Shown in pieces: positions 28,701 through 40,700 of a stretch of 64,000 bases of DNA (position 1 is the first letter of the stretch; every line of letters begins with the position of its first letter). Source of the DNA: Membranipora membranacea (Eukaryota; Bryozoa; Gymnolaemata; Cheilostomatida; Membraniporidae); NCBI GenBank assembly GCA_914767715.1, contig OU612068.1:22878001-22942000 (forward strand). Direction: 5' to 3'. A program made the translations under genes and the position numbers. The notes below the pieces were generated by a model, which was not told where the DNA came from, made no database searches, and saw only the letters and a list, made by a program, of their open reading frames with translations.

Positions 28701-31700
28701 ATCAAAAAATATGATTAATGAAATATAATTATGGAGATCAATCAAAAACTGGGCAGTCTCCAAAGAAGGAAAAAGGAAAAAAAACTCTTTACCCAGCTAA
28801 CTTTCAATGTACAATATATGGTTGACTGTTAAACCAATGAGCCACAAATGTTCTCACCTGTTGTTTGGCAGTTTTGAGATCTTCTCTAAGAGTGTTCTGT
28901 GTATCCGTATGCTGTTTACTCATTGATTCTTTCATGACCATCATATTCTGACCAAATTGTTCGTCGAGCATATTACGTAACTCCTGCTGTTTCTCTTCTA
29001 ATTCCTCCTCAGAATATCCTCCTGAGGCTACACAGAAAATATACTGTCTTAGTTTATTTTCGGTTAATTCAGACTTTATAATTCAAAACTCCTGTTATTT
29101 GAGACAAGAAAAAATGGTCCCTTCAGCCACATCTCAATGCATTCTTATGTCACTTAATTCAGACTCTGCTTAAATAGGACAATTTTTTGTGGTCCAAGAG
29201 GTTTTAATTAAGTGAACTGGACTGTATATTTACATTTACTTACTAAGAAGCCCTACCACCAGTCACATATCCAAAAAAGTAACATTTCTTAACTCAGTCA
29301 CTTCTTATGGTTAACAGGGCATAAATATTATGTATGTGATATATAGGTATAAATGTACACCATGCATGTTTGTGAAAAAGCTTGGGAGATAGCCAGCCTG
29401 TGTTGCCCGCATATTCCATTATACATTTCCAAACAAAAAAATACTTCCCACACCAATAACATCAAATATAACCTCAACCATATCATGCATATAAACATTC
29501 CAAAACCCAACATCTAATATGCAGGGTAGCCTTTAGAATACCTTTGGGTTCAGACTTGGGTGCTACAAGGAATTGAAGAGGTGAAGTTATGGTATAAGGT
29601 TCTAAGAACGAAACTAAAATCTACTAGTACTATATAACTTCCAATAGATTCAGAAAAGGGTCCCACAAGCATTGTCCCTTACAGAATCTGCTGAGAAACT
29701 ATCATAGATTGACAACCACTGAGTGATTGTAGGGGTACTGCTCCATGTAACTCCCTTGACAATAACCAATGCTGTTGATGACAAGGTTGTTGCATTTTAG
29801 TGTATCAAATCCGATTGGTTGACTTTATCAAGCGACAGACCAGTCAGTTGAGTGGAGATTAAATCATAATGTAGAAAAATGAAGAAGAAAAATCGAAATT
29901 TGCAAACGACACAAATAGAGAGAATTGAAATGGAATTTCAGGGGATGATAATCCTCCACAAATTCAATGTCAGGCATAAGACGCTTACCGATGCTATCAG
30001 CGTCACTATGTGATTGGTCAGGAGACTTGATTGCCTTCAGCTCGTTGATAATCTGAACATTCTCGTTATCTTTTGCCTTGAACACATCGATCTCTTCAGA
30101 GAGCTCACTGAGTGCTTCTGACTTTTTAGAGATCTTTATACCCAGAGCTTGTATGGACATGTCCTTCTCTGCCATCTCAGACTACAGGAATATACAAACT
30201 TTAAGGCATCTTATTTATTCAAAACGAAAAGTAAAATTAGAATCCTAATTAAAAGACAAAATTATAAAGATATAACTAAAGGATTTCAATTCAACTTAAA
30301 ATTTCAATTAAGAACTAGTTCAATTCTCTTCCTTTCCTTAATCATGTTGACTTCAGGGGTGAACATTTATTGAGTAATTAAAATGCATCGTTCACAATTC
30401 AACGGACTCATAATACATGGGTGGAAAACCCCTCATACCTTGAGTTGGTCGACGAGTTGATCTCTTTCAGTAAGGGAAGTCTGTAGATGCTGAAGAGCTT
30501 GTTCCTGTGATGACAGAGTTTGCTGTAGCGTGATTATCTCATTCTTAGCGTCGACTATAGGCTGAGGTGATGGGGCTGAATTGCGTGCCAGTGAGTTGTT
30601 GGCCTGAAACAGGAAACGACAATCAATTGAATCATTTGCTTCATACAGATATACACTATATTTCTCATTTATTATTTTATTTGTAACTTTTTGACCATGT
30701 GCTGATTTGAATTTTCGTCTTGGCTTGAAGTAAATTGGACAAACCCATTTTAATAATAAACATATGGGTGATATCAGTTTCAATTCGAATAGTTTTTTCA
30801 AAAGATGCTTGATGCTGTCTGAATTACCTTTTTTGATCAAAACCAATAATGTCAAATTAGATTGAAAAGCTTCTTAATTAAATTTCACTCACAGGGGACA
30901 TAAAAGCTTGTGCTGTAAGTACAAAAGAATAAAGCCGTTTAAAAGCTGCTGACTCCCAAGTTCAAATCTATTCAACTCTAAATCCAATTTTTAGCACTCA
31001 TTTGACAAATGTAATATGCCTGCACCAATTTCACTTTTCAAAGCCATTGGCATAAGTTGTTTATATTATGCTTTTATCTTTCTGACTAACCTAATATACT
31101 TCAAAATCAGCCGAAGTTGAGAAACGTAAACAGCGGCTTTCATTATTTGCTGGAATACATCTGTCTGATAAGAAAGCTATGAGTTCCAAGAATGGTGAAG
31201 TCATCGCCTTAGAAATGATTATACTTTAATTTATTGGTAAAGGCTTGTCCTTCAACTAGTAGTGCTAACCAAACAGCCAAATTCAGATATTTGACAGAAT
31301 GAAGCTAGTCTAGTCTCCTTACCTGCTCTAGCTGTTCTTTGAGCATGGATACTTGTAGTTTCAGGGTCTCAGTCTCTCCGGCGTAGTCGAGTCCGTCTTC
31401 ACTGGCCCCACGACTCGGTGACTGAAGGTGCCTGTTCTGTTCTTCTAGCTGTCGAGTCTGAGCAGACAACTGCTTTATAGCCTCATCTCTCTGTACCACT
31501 GCAGCCTGGTACTGCTGCAGCTGAAATCACCAGTAAAATAGTCAGAAAACATGATAGTACACAGTCTAAGTAAGCCATCTATCAGGTTTTGTATTATTAA
31601 GGAGTTAGAGTCCTCCTTGGTATTATCAATGTACAACTTCACAGCTTGTGGGAAATGTAATGGCATATGGATTTGGCCTACTCAAGGGAATCCATTTGTT

Positions 31701-34700
31701 TATGACTTAAGATTAGCATCAAGTTCTAACTAGCTATAGTTATGACATCAGACAGCATAAAATGTATTTCAAACATAAATTTTTTTTATTAAGTTGCTCT
31801 CTGAGCATTTTCAACTCGTACTTTTGTGAGCTGACTGGTGAGCATGGTGTACATGCACAGTCATACATACTCTCTAGCGCCTTGCAAGTAGCGCATGCAC
31901 TGCGCAATCAACATGATATGTGGTTTCCATTTCACTCAATGATTACAAAACCGGAATGGGATTGCAGGACACTGCTATGACTATGAGACATCGATTAGGA
32001 AATTAATAATAATTCTGTCTAAGAGGCAAATTAATCATTGATTGATCATGTAAGATAGTAAAATTGTCTTGTATAATTGGCTTCAGTATAGTTGGTTTTA
32101 GGGAGTCCCGTTGAGTACATTAGGACTCACTGCATGGGGGGGCCTAGCTGCATGACACGCAATCATGGCACTCAAGAACCTTCTTTTCCTTGCTGATTTC
32201 ACATGAACATAGAGTGCAGCGTTTCACTACAGCTCATGTCTGATCCTAATCCATCTAACTTCGTGTCCAAGCTATTTTACAAGCCTGGAAAACCAGAATA
32301 TCATTGACCAGCTGGTTAGCTTAATTTTATGAGGGAATTTCCTTATCTCCAAAGCCGTATAAAAGCACATGTCAATTTTTTGATGATTTTTATCCTCTTG
32401 GTTTCATCAGAAAACACAAACAAACGCAACCAATTTACCCTTTATATATTGCGTCTTGTTTTGAAATATATAACAAAGGCTCTGTATCCATGACAGTAAC
32501 TTACATGCGCAGTGAGTCCTTGTATATGTGATTGTAGTTTGGCGTTATCTTCAGAGGTGTCGCCGTTAGTAAGTCCAGGCGATGCTTCAGGAGACATTCT
32601 GAGAGATTCTAATTCTGACTGTAACCTGGCATTCTCCTCGCTCAGGCTCATTATAGCACCATCCTTACCTAAAGTTAGCAACAAGGAGGACATAATACAT
32701 ATATACCTACGATCAAGGAAAGGAAAGGAAGACATTTAGAGACAGGTATCCTCTGTATGGTATCCTCTGTATGGGCCCTTCAGTCTGGTATGTATTAGAA
32801 GATCAATCATGTACGTATCATGGTTGTTTACATGCAGTTTGATTTACTTAAAACCAGGATTTATTGGTTCTGGATATTCACCACATTTATTTTTTCTTCT
32901 GATAGACAAATAAACTCTCTAGAGCATATAGAGAAACGAAATGACGTGGAAGTCTTATTGATTCATATTAATCCTGTCAATAAAGCAGGACAACGCTGAA
33001 TTTAGAGAAAAGGAAGCTTTCCTTCATCTATTGAAGTTCCCCCAAAATAACTTTTATGAGGTGGCAGTTTTAATCACTATATTCTATACTATCTCTCAGT
33101 TACTAGCGTGAGTGACGGATACATTGGAATCACCATTCCTGATAGTATCTCAGGCCTAGGTCTCAGACCTACTCATGTAAGGTAATCCTGTCTTGGTCCT
33201 TGTCTCTGGTAAACACTATGATAATTACCGTCTATTAGACTCTTTATCATAATTTCAGACGGGTTAGACCATTGTCAGACGGGGGGGGGGGGGGGGGTCT
33301 AACTTAAGTAACATCATATCGGACTTACCGTCAACAGTCTCCTCCAGCTCGGCTAGTCTAGAAGAGTAAGCCATTAACTGTTTCTCTATCACACTTCTCT
33401 CCTCTGGTCTGAGTGTCTCATCATCCTTACTGGTACCCAACCCCTCACTCTCCTACAATTACATTACAATATGGGTATACTACCGAAATATGCTCCTACC
33501 ATAGAAGGTACGCTTTTTGTTGACCTCGGTTTTTAGGGGAAAATAGGCCCCAACTTCGTCTGATGTTTAATAACTACAACTAGTTATGCAGCCTTTGTTT
33601 ATGTTCCCTGGAACAGTACCTCAGTTTAGGCATCAATGGAGCAAGATTCAACACCAGGGATCGATCCTAAACCGACAAAAATTCATGCAGGCATAGTGTT
33701 CAGTTACTTGAACTGGGAACTCAGGAACCAGGAGGAGGTTATATGGCCTTGGGGTACCAATGTTGCAAATGTTAGAACGAAAATAGCCAATCTAAACATA
33801 ACACCCTTTAATCCCAATTTGGAGTAGTTGGGTACAAAGGGGTTAGCTCTTCAATATTCTGCCTGCTATTACACTATTATCTTAATTATTGTAGTGGTCA
33901 AGCCTAATAACATACCACGTTTAAAAATGTCAATAAAATTCCTTTGCTAATCCACTATTGTTTATACCAAGCCACGCACATAAGCTGCAACATTCAATCA
34001 TAATAGCCCATGGTTCAAATCCTTTGAATCCTGAGCAATTTCTTACAATTTACTGCAGCTTTTGAAGGTAGGAAATGAAGATATTCTTTTGATTAACTTA
34101 ATTCAGGTATCCTAATATACATAATTTGGTTAGCAAGTGGAAAGAAACGAAAACAGGAAACCAGCTAAGCCTTTCTGCGAAAAGTGGGCACAAATTCTTA
34201 ACATCTAATGACATGGCTAGACTTGAAAATGTCACATAAGTTAAATGTGAATGTACACAGGCTTTCTAAGGACACAACACCTTATTCAGTTAGGGCCATC
34301 AGCCAGCTGTTGTGATGATAAAAGCGCTTCTAGAAGCAAGGCTGACTGACTATTTATTCAGTCATGCCAAGCCGGCATTCACATCTGTTCATGTGGATGA
34401 TAAAGTTACAAAGGAGATTGCTCCTTAATTTTGAAACACCCTTTTTGACACTATCCGGCTGGCAACGGTACCACCAAACAACTTTGACTACACTGTCAAT
34501 TTGATTTGCACAGACCAACACAGTCATGATTTCACTGAATCCTGAAGAACTTGTTAGGCCAAAATAAAAAAATCATGACTAACTTACTGGAGTTGATAGG
34601 TCTTCCACACTTATAACTGATGCCACATCACTCGACTACAAAACATAAGAGCAAACAGTGTAACAAACAATCAAACAATTCAGTCATATCCCCCCTAGAT

Positions 34701-36229
34701 AACAATCATCTACCACAAGTCCAACAAGTAAAAGTCATAAGTTACACGTCATCTTATAGTGGGCAGATAGCTTGTACTATAGTACTATATAGTAGGCTAT
34801 AGGGCGACAGGTGTAGATAAGGAGAAAGATATTGGCTCTTGATGCTAAGCCCCACAATGATAGCCAATTAAACATGTCAACTACACTATTATCTGACTAA
34901 GAGGATGCATTATTTACTGTGACAATCCCGGAGATAGAGCACAAATTAATCTCATCTACTCTACTATTCAAGCTGTGTTTCCTGGCATAGTTTTGCTTGT
35001 CTTTATTTTGAGGGAGAATGACGTTGTTTTGGGTAAGAACCAGGGCTGTATCCATGGGTTTTGAAGTGGTAGAGCCAGGCAGGGTGGGTGCGGGAGGGGC
35101 GCTATAGCGCCTGCCCGCCAGGGGATATTAAAACAGCCTCACCAGTGCTATGGCTTCATAATCCCTAAATATAGAACTTTTGGCCTAAGACTAGTTCATT
35201 ATCACAACAAAATCATGATACTCCACGCCAAACAAGTATATGTGAATAATAGTATTGCTAGCTAGCTCACCATAGAGTATGAAGCCTCAGACGTGGTGTC
35301 TGATATCTCATCACCAGCTCCATCTCCAGCTGCTGGTGATAACTTTGCCTTCTTAGATTTACGGTAGGCAGCAAGCTATAAAAACAGATGATCATCATAT
35401 TAAATATCGGATGATGCGTCATGTCACACCTTGAGCTGGACCTAGGAACAATCTTTCATTCTCTATCTAGGTGTAAGTCTTGGCTGGCACATTACTACTG
35501 GGAAATCCTGGTACCAAATTAATCTGATCAACATAAAAATAGCTAGTCTACACTCATTTTAAAATTGTTGAGGTTACAGACAACAAACCGAGTTGTTTTA
35601 AGACTCAATAAGGCATGAACCTCTGGGTCATGCAGGCATGTACTTTGCTCAAGTCAAGGTACATGATTACAACCCCGATAGGCCCCAAATTCCCAGGGAT
35701 ACAAGAAGTATGTTACGGAGGAGCGCTTCAAATCTCCCTATCTAGGATCTTACGTTTTAGCTTAGGACAACATTATGTTTTGTTCTACAGAGAGTACCAC
35801 CTAACAAAATGTTTCTGCTACTCTGTTCTTGCTTGAAAGTTATGTATGTAGGGCCTGATAATACAATTGTACGTATTGTAATATGATTATGACTGAGTGT
35901 CAACTCAGTCAGTCAGTGCGTGCTCAAATAATGCCAACAACATCATAACAATAAACCTACTTACTAAATATCTGATCAGCACAGCAAGATGAATGGATGA
36001 GGCCTACTGAAAAATAATGACAGAGGATGTTTGGATATGCTCAGGCAATCATCAATGAATGTGATTGTTTGATGTTGATTGAACCTATCTGCAAGAAGGA
36101 AAAAAAGTAGAGAAGAAGAAAATTATTTTTGTCTAAGAGTGATAATTCCTCTCTTGTATATGAAAAACAGCGACTTACCTTCTTTTTAGCAGCTGCTACC
36201 TTTTTAGCCTTTGCTTCTGCATCAGCCAT
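122..36229 (-). CDS. AKAP9: AKAP9/pericentrin-family giant coiled-coil scaffold protein (44 exons, probably 3'-partial)
   Basis: The family anchors kinases and gamma-tubulin complexes at centrosome and Golgi. Every exon junction keeps reading phase with GT-AG introns, giving 9894 nt (3297 aa). Exons: 36229-36179, 35375-35271, 34635-34588, 33452-33329, 32668-32505, 31520-31323, 30603-30439, 30181-29989, 29027-28858, 28215-28054, 27773-27603, 27290-27132, 26856-25198, 24915-24770, 24486-24357, 23782-23585, 23035-22883, 22486-22358, 22043-20925, 20662-20078, 18247-18095, 16986-16879, 16316-16223, 15749-15609, 15279-15200, 14951-14684, 14326-14186, 13620-13473, 12947-12773, 11427-11311, 11153-11043, 10558-10246, 9853-9412, 8880-8745, 8413-8255, 7804-7690, 7266-7219, 6232-6054, 5076-4816, 2519-2334, 1734-1628, 1318-1143, 879-661, 309-122. 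Family evidence: an N-terminal KLAxYRKxK-type motif; LDEQFGQ...MK...KQH near residue 375; ELRVFFEEK....EK.Y near 2240; and a last block resembling mid-AKAP9. No PACT domain is seen, so the 3' part probably lies beyond position 1. The E5'-most ATG (36229) starts MADAEAKAKK. Confidence 0.75.
5147..5238. repeat. 12-bp minisatellite, about 7-8 copies
   Basis: Units of the form GAACACGCTGTC repeat head-to-tail, with T/C and A/G substitutions between copies. The array lies in an intron of the AKAP9-like gene just downstream of the exon ending at 5076. Because the unit is 12 bp it stays open in several frames on both strands, giving spurious ORFs with Val-Phe-Asp/Asn-Ser or Ala-Cys-Ser-Thr repeats. 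I do not consider these coding. Confidence 0.9.
9412..9853 (-). CDS. AKAP9: AKAP9-like exon with short tandem heptad/undecad-like repeats
   Basis: This 442-nt exon has phase 1 in and phase 2 out and encodes about residues 2560-2707. Its first half is a run of degenerate 11-12-residue units of the form QQHxEQxxxLxxQHNEQ, with His-Asx-Glu-Gln recurring in almost every unit and Leu or Ile at the coiled-coil core. This suggests local tandem expansion of a coiled-coil segment. The exon starts after a GCGTAG acceptor and ends before GTACGT. The tRNA-Thr gene lies in the intron just upstream in the sense of transcription. Confidence 0.75.
9943..10014 (+). tRNA. tRNA-Thr (anticodon CGT)
   Basis: A complete 72-nt cloverleaf: acceptor stem GCCTCTA/TGGAGGC, D arm GCTC...GAGC, anticodon stem CTGCT/AGCAG around loop CTCGTAA, and T arm GTGGG-TTCAAAC-CCCAC. 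The discriminator base is T and no CCA is encoded. A TTTT run follows within about 10 nt and can stop RNA polymerase III. The gene lies antisense within an intron of the AKAP9-like gene (between the exons ending at 10246 and starting at 9853). Confidence 0.95.
10956..11016. repeat. Perfect 21-bp-stem inverted repeat with 19-nt loop
   Basis: The arms at 10956-10976 and 10996-11016 are exact reverse complements (AGAAGCCTGTATTGACAAGC plus T). The hairpin starts 26 nt downstream of the donor of the AKAP9-like exon 11153-11043, so it would form in the pre-mRNA beside a splice site. Confidence 0.9.
11574..11611. repeat. 8-bp simple tandem repeat (CTCAGCCT)n
   Basis: About four to five copies of CTCAGCCT occur in the intron between the AKAP9-like exons at 12773 and 11427. 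No other feature is visible there except the tRNA-Lys gene. Confidence 0.8.
11763..11782 (-). terminator. Pol III T-run terminator of the tRNA-Lys gene
   Basis: Reading the minus strand from the tRNA 3' end, a short T5 run is followed after CGA by a run of about 13 T. This is a typical RNA polymerase III stop signal, with a back-up. Confidence 0.75.
11792..11864 (-). tRNA. tRNA-Lys (anticodon TTT)
   Basis: A complete 73-nt cloverleaf on the minus strand: acceptor stem GCCCGGA/TTCGGGC with one G-T pair, D arm GCTC...GAGC, anticodon stem TCAGA/TCTGA around loop CTTTTAA, and T arm CAGGG-TTCGAGT-CCCTG. The discriminator base is G. T-runs follow on the minus strand (complement of the A-run at 11763-11775) and form a strong Pol III terminator. 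The gene lies in an AKAP9-like intron, on the same strand as its host. Confidence 0.96.
12153..12180. repeat. Perfect 28-bp palindrome
   Basis: CATAGAGTTATTAT is followed directly by its exact reverse complement with no spacer. It lies in an AKAP9-like intron, about 290 bp upstream (plus-strand sense) of the tRNA-Lys gene. It could be a recombination product or a transposon footprint. Confidence 0.9.
20078..20662 (-). CDS. AKAP9: AKAP9-like exon, charged coiled coil
   Basis: This 585-nt exon (phase 0 in and out) encodes about residues 1749-1943. It is an uninterrupted coiled coil rich in Glu, Lys, Arg and Gln, including the ELEQKLSEDK and KYKEAIEKLRKEL segments. The acceptor ends CTTGCAG and the donor is GTACGC. 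About 1.8 kb of intron separates it from the next exon at 18247, and I see no further conserved exon in that intron. Confidence 0.8.
20925..22043 (-). CDS. AKAP9: AKAP9-like large exon (373 codons)
   Basis: This 1119-nt exon (phase 0 in and out) encodes about residues 1376-1748. It has two coiled-coil stretches around a Ser/Pro/Thr-rich break at HDIITPTHSTPQGTGAAPS, which is probably a flexible hinge. A second low-complexity Ser/Asn break (SSLNNSSSAGADNS) follows about 70 residues later. The acceptor is a TTTACAG site at 22044 and the donor is GTAAGT. Confidence 0.85.
23217..23256. repeat. 14-bp-stem perfect hairpin in an AKAP9-like intron
   Basis: CTGTATTTATGGTC at 23217-23230 pairs exactly with GACCATAAATACAG at 23243-23256 across a 12-nt loop. 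It lies between the exons 23782-23585 and 23035-22883. Confidence 0.85.
25198..26856 (-). CDS. AKAP9: AKAP9-like largest exon (553 codons of continuous coiled coil)
   Basis: This 1659-nt exon encodes about residues 571-1123 and has no stop in the sense frame. The product is an almost unbroken heptad pattern rich in Glu, Gln, Ser and Leu, with many NTELxQL and LEDQ-type repeats. Bounding splice sites are CATCTCAG at 26857 and GAT/GTAAGT at 25198. It is about ten times the median exon size of the gene, so it may have arisen by intron loss or internal expansion. Confidence 0.87.
29040..29230. mobile_element. Possible short inverted-repeat transposon remnant (Tigger/pogo-like ends)
   Basis: The right edge reads TTAAGTGAACTGGACTGTA, and similar motifs (TTAATTCAGAC, GCTTAAATAGGAC, ATACTGTC) lie near the left edge in inverse orientation. 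TTAAGTGGAC-type ends with ACAGT termini are characteristic of pogo/Tigger-like MITEs. The inverted repeats are only partly matched, so this is a tentative call. It lies in the intron immediately upstream of the AKAP9-like exon 29027-28858. Confidence 0.35.
33281..33299. repeat. Poly-G/C homopolymer tract (about 18-19 G)
   Basis: A long G run lies about 30 bp past the donor of the AKAP9-like exon 33452-33329, read on the minus strand as a C run. Shorter tracts occur at about 12723-12734 (G) and 13331-13344 (C), and a G run at about 5411-5423. Confidence 0.85.
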
Positions 36230-37745
36230 GGTAATTCTAATAATCCTGAACTAATACATGACAATGTAAATGAGTGGAAATGTTTAATAATTTGAATTTT
36301 CCTCTCTTTTGCTGCCAGCAGGGAGTTAATATGGCGGTAGGAAACGAGTAAGACTTATTTGTAAACAAACCTGACACGTGTATCATTCAGCGCCATGTGC
36401 GTCACAAGAGAAGAGTGCAACTCCCATTTTTATGATAAATTGATAATCTATGGATGCATAGCGGACCAGCATGGACAATACATAAACTATTTCATGTCTC
36501 TAATCTAACTCTCATGTCTAGGTGTCCAGTGCATTAGTCTATTGATATATCTTAAGTACCTGTATATGGGGATTCTCTTCCCACCACCTCAATGAGCCTT
36601 TTACCTTTATGGTCAAACCAGTCAAATCATTTTCAAATCCGTTTCTCACAAGATTATGGTAGACTACTATGTCTTTTAACGAACTATTTGAAAAAGAACC
36701 CGAACAGCCAAAAGAGGCAAAGGGTTTTAGTTGATGTGATAGTCAGAAAGCTCAAAAAAGACCCAATGGTTCGACTTCGAAAGACTTCCTTGCTACTAGC
36801 TTATAGCATACGCAAGGGCTCAGTTTATTTCTTTCCCAGCTCAAGAAAGTTAGGTGATATTGACTGTCGACGCGGGAAGGGGGGTGTTCCAAATTGGAAA
36901 AAGTTGCTATTAATTTATTTTTATTCTTGGTCATTTTTGTTACCACTTGACTGGGTTGTTGGTGTCTAAATAGTGGTACATACCTGGAAAACCCACAGTC
37001 CGCACTCCAACTGCCTAGACTTTATCAAGCAGAGAAAGGGATTCTTTGTCTGTTACTATGATGTACAATGTTTTCCATAATAACCGGTTTTGCATGCTCC
37101 ATCTTATTTACAGCAATAAATGGGTACTCAAGTTGGTTGTCTTCAATCATTGAATGAAGCACATTCCACACAAGTTTTCATAAAACCGGGGACACAACTC
37201 CTGCAATCCCTCAAAAATTTAAAGAAATGTTATCATTCAGGGACGTAAGGACAAATTTCCCTCGTGTTATTGAGTGAATCGTTACTAGCAGCATTGGCTA
37301 GAGAACAGAGAACGCTGAATGTCCTATATTTTTTTCTATACTATACGCTGAACAGCAGTAGGCAGAAAAGCAATTTTAATCTGCAATTTTTTTCCAGTGC
37401 TGGGTCAAACGCTGGAGATGAACATTGGCTGCTTCTGACCAGGATGCCATCATTTTTTTTGACCACCAGGATGGACAGGGGAGAGAACTGTAACACACAT
37501 AGGAAACTTTGATTTTTGATTGGTCAACATCATTATTCACATCTCACTATTGACAGTCATATTGATCTTTGACCAGTCTAACAAACCACAGATTTAAAAA
37601 AAATCAACACCATAAAAATGGAATATCATTTCAAAAATCCTTTACATACCAAGTTAGGAAATTTTGGCAAACACTTCAGTCATAGACTGCTTTCATGAGC
37701 ATAATTATAAGGAAAGTTCCTAGGTTTGAAAAATAGTCTCTTTGT
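36230..37745. other. Intergenic stretch between the AKAP9-like start and the ATP synthase gamma stop
   Basis: This 1.5-kb stretch should contain the promoter of the AKAP9-like gene (minus) and the 3' end of the ATP synthase gamma gene (minus). No TATA box or conserved gene is recognised. A plus-strand open frame of 125 codons (36592-36969) is rich in Lys, Arg and Leu, with no family resemblance I can see. I treat it as unsupported. An AATAAA on the minus strand overlaps the ATP synthase gamma stop codon and may be incidental. Confidence 0.5.
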
Positions 37746-40700
37746 TTATTCGAGAGCGGAAGCTCCGGAAATGATCTCGATAAGTTCTCTAGTGATGACA
37801 GCCTGTCTGGTTCTGTTGTATGTTAGGGTCAGCTTATCAATCATCTCTCCTGTAATACACAAAATATATGTCTATATGCAATGACTAAGATCTTCTAACC
37901 TTACATATTTGGTTCGAACCCATAGATTAAAAACAATTAAACTATTAAGTCTATGGTTTGAACACGTTTCTGTCTTTGGTCTTCTGAAACTTGGATTACA
38001 AGAGTTGTGGACAAATATGAGTATGAATGCCTTGTCTAGCGCTCGTTTACAAAAACCATTTTTTATGTTTTTCTAAGTGTATCATGACTACAATATCAAT
38101 GGCGGGAGCTAAATGGCTATCAATGGAATTATCTTCTTTAGGCGTGTATCATATCATGTGAGGGCAACTCCAATGAAAGTATTTTACCATGTCATATCCC
38201 CAACTCCCTGGTCATTTATAGAAATACCAGTTAATACCTTATTCCACAACTCCAGCAGCACCCTGTCACACAAATAACTTTCTTTAGGAATAATATTACT
38301 ACCAGATCAATGATAGTATTATATATGGTCTCAGGTGGTACACTACATTACACTATTATGAGACTTACCGGCGTTCTTACTTGCTCCATCCATAGCAGTC
38401 ATTCTAGCGCTCTGCTCGCTGGCAGCTCCCTCCTTCATACCGGAGTAGATAAGGCTGGCCAGAGCGAATTCGTTATAACTGGTGATAGTATCCTCATCAA
38501 CACTATCATACATTGAGAGGTTCTCTGCTCCGCTCACAGTAGATAGTGAGAGAAGTGGTACTCTAGTCACATCGTATGATACAACGGTTCTGTGAAAGAA
38601 AAGAAGTGATTATATGAGACATAGGAATAAGATTGTAGGGCATGTTGCCATCATTCCCTCAACGCAACATTCACTTGGAATTCAAATCAGACCAATCTCA
38701 TATTCATGTTTCTTTCCATTGACCTTGACCGTGATTCAGTTGGGAATCCGGAACTTTGCATTATGGGATACTCATTCATACTCACTGCTGAGAGAATATC
38801 AGTAGGCTCACCTGAAAGTGTTGAAAAATAGGGTTCCCTGGTCGTATTCATATCCTGAATCGAGAATTTCTTGTGCTACTACAGATGCATCAGCAAATAC
38901 AGGTGGTAGACGTCCAATCTCCTTACATGAGAATAAGAAGTTCTCTTTGAATACTCTACAAAATGAAAGCCATATTTGAAAGCATTGCATTACAATAATT
39001 TGATAATGATGAATAGAACGTATGAAAATGCATTTACTTCTCCTAACCTCATCGGTGGAGCATTTCTATATGTATATTCCTAACACTATTGTGAGTGTAT
39101 ATACGTGCCTTTTCATAACAACATTTAAATGTGACGTTACAAAACTAGTTTTTCTGTGTAGTTGTTTGGTAGTAGCTGAAAATTGTTCTATCCAAGGCTA
39201 GGTAAAAGTTTGGACAAGGATCATAGCTTGTGTTTACCCTGATCACCATGAGGCATATAATAAGTCGTTACCTGAATCAACGATGTAACAGTTTTGTTCA
39301 GCTTGTCGGTAATTGGGCCCTGATAATGAGTTGGCTATATTCAGTGTGGGGTCGATTGTGCGTTGAGATGCCCTGTTCCTCAGTGCAGGTTTGGATATTG
39401 TACCATCATGTTACCAAAAATGGCAACTTCCAAATGATACTGAAGAAGGTTTACTGAGGTGATAGCTAATTTTACTCAACTTTCATAATTATCATAATTT
39501 GATTGCCTAATTATACACAACATAGATACAACCAACTTCAAAATCATACCTGGCTAGAATACCCCTGGCCTTGTCACCAACTGAGACCATCTTTACATTA
39601 GCGTCAGCAGATTTCTCAGCCATCTCAGCTTTGATGGCCTTTCCGATAGCTGAGTGTACACCACCACACAATCCCTTATCAGATGAGATGGCTACGTACA
39701 GGTGGTTAGGTTTAGTCTCATCAACTGGTGCTTCCAGGTGATCGTAAAAAGCTGCAAATATACATCAGGAGGACGGGTAAAGAGTTGTTGTATACATCAA
39801 TTTTTCCAAACAGAATTATCTATGAACTTCATGGTAACCCAATCGTATCAATTTTTTGTTCGCTTTCCATAAAAGACCCATGATGCAAGATATAATGCCG
39901 CAGATTGAGAACATTGGGCAGCCCATAGACAAAACACGTAGCACAGTTTTATCTGTTATTGTCTATGGGACGGCCCCTGAAATTAAAAAACTACACTCAT
40001 CTTGGGCCCGTGCAACATTCTAGTACATATTATCAGCCTTGCAGGGTGTAACATGATTTAGTAATAACATATATACACCCTTACCTTTGGCTCCAGCTCC
40101 ATAAACTCTAGCAGGCTTCAGTTCTCTCTCAGCCTTGGCGAACTTGGCTGCGGACACCATCTTCATGGATTTGGTGATCTTCTGGATATTTTTGACGGAT
40201 TTCAGACGAGTGGCAACTAAAATTGAGAGTCAAATATTTCAATACAGTTTTAGTGGATTTAGTGCGGTGTGTGGCTTATGTTTGTATTATATCAGTTTTG
40301 AGAACTTGTAATGACATAAAAATGAGAGAAAAAATCTGTATTGAGTAACACTTGGGTATGCCTGGACCTGGCTGGCAGAAAGTCAACAGTAGGCATTAAA
40401 TTTGACCGAGCTCATTACCTCCTGTATGTTTTACGATGATACTAGTTTGTGACCACCAAAACCCAAAATTTTTTTAAATTGCCATGTCTGAGGGTGGTAT
40501 TCGATAAGGTCCAATAGTTTAGTTCAACACCATGCTAAGTGTAGGTCTTAGTGAATTCCCATCAAATCACATATATAGTCTACTTACTGTCCTTCAAAGT
40601 TGCCATGTTCCTCGTCTGGACACTACAATCATATAAAATGAACATTGTTGAATACATGCCAAAAGATTGAAAAGGGAGAACCAATCAAGAAAATATGTCC

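Noticed and set aside
36592-36969. Plus-strand 125-codon frame upstream of the AKAP9-like gene
   Set aside because: No family resemblance, no domain and a composition (Lys/Leu/Phe-rich) expected from AT-rich DNA. It could be a decayed exon but I cannot support it.
37905-37925. tRNA T-arm-like GGTTCGAACC
   Set aside because: No acceptor, D or anticodon stem can be formed around it; it is a chance match in an ATP synthase gamma intron.
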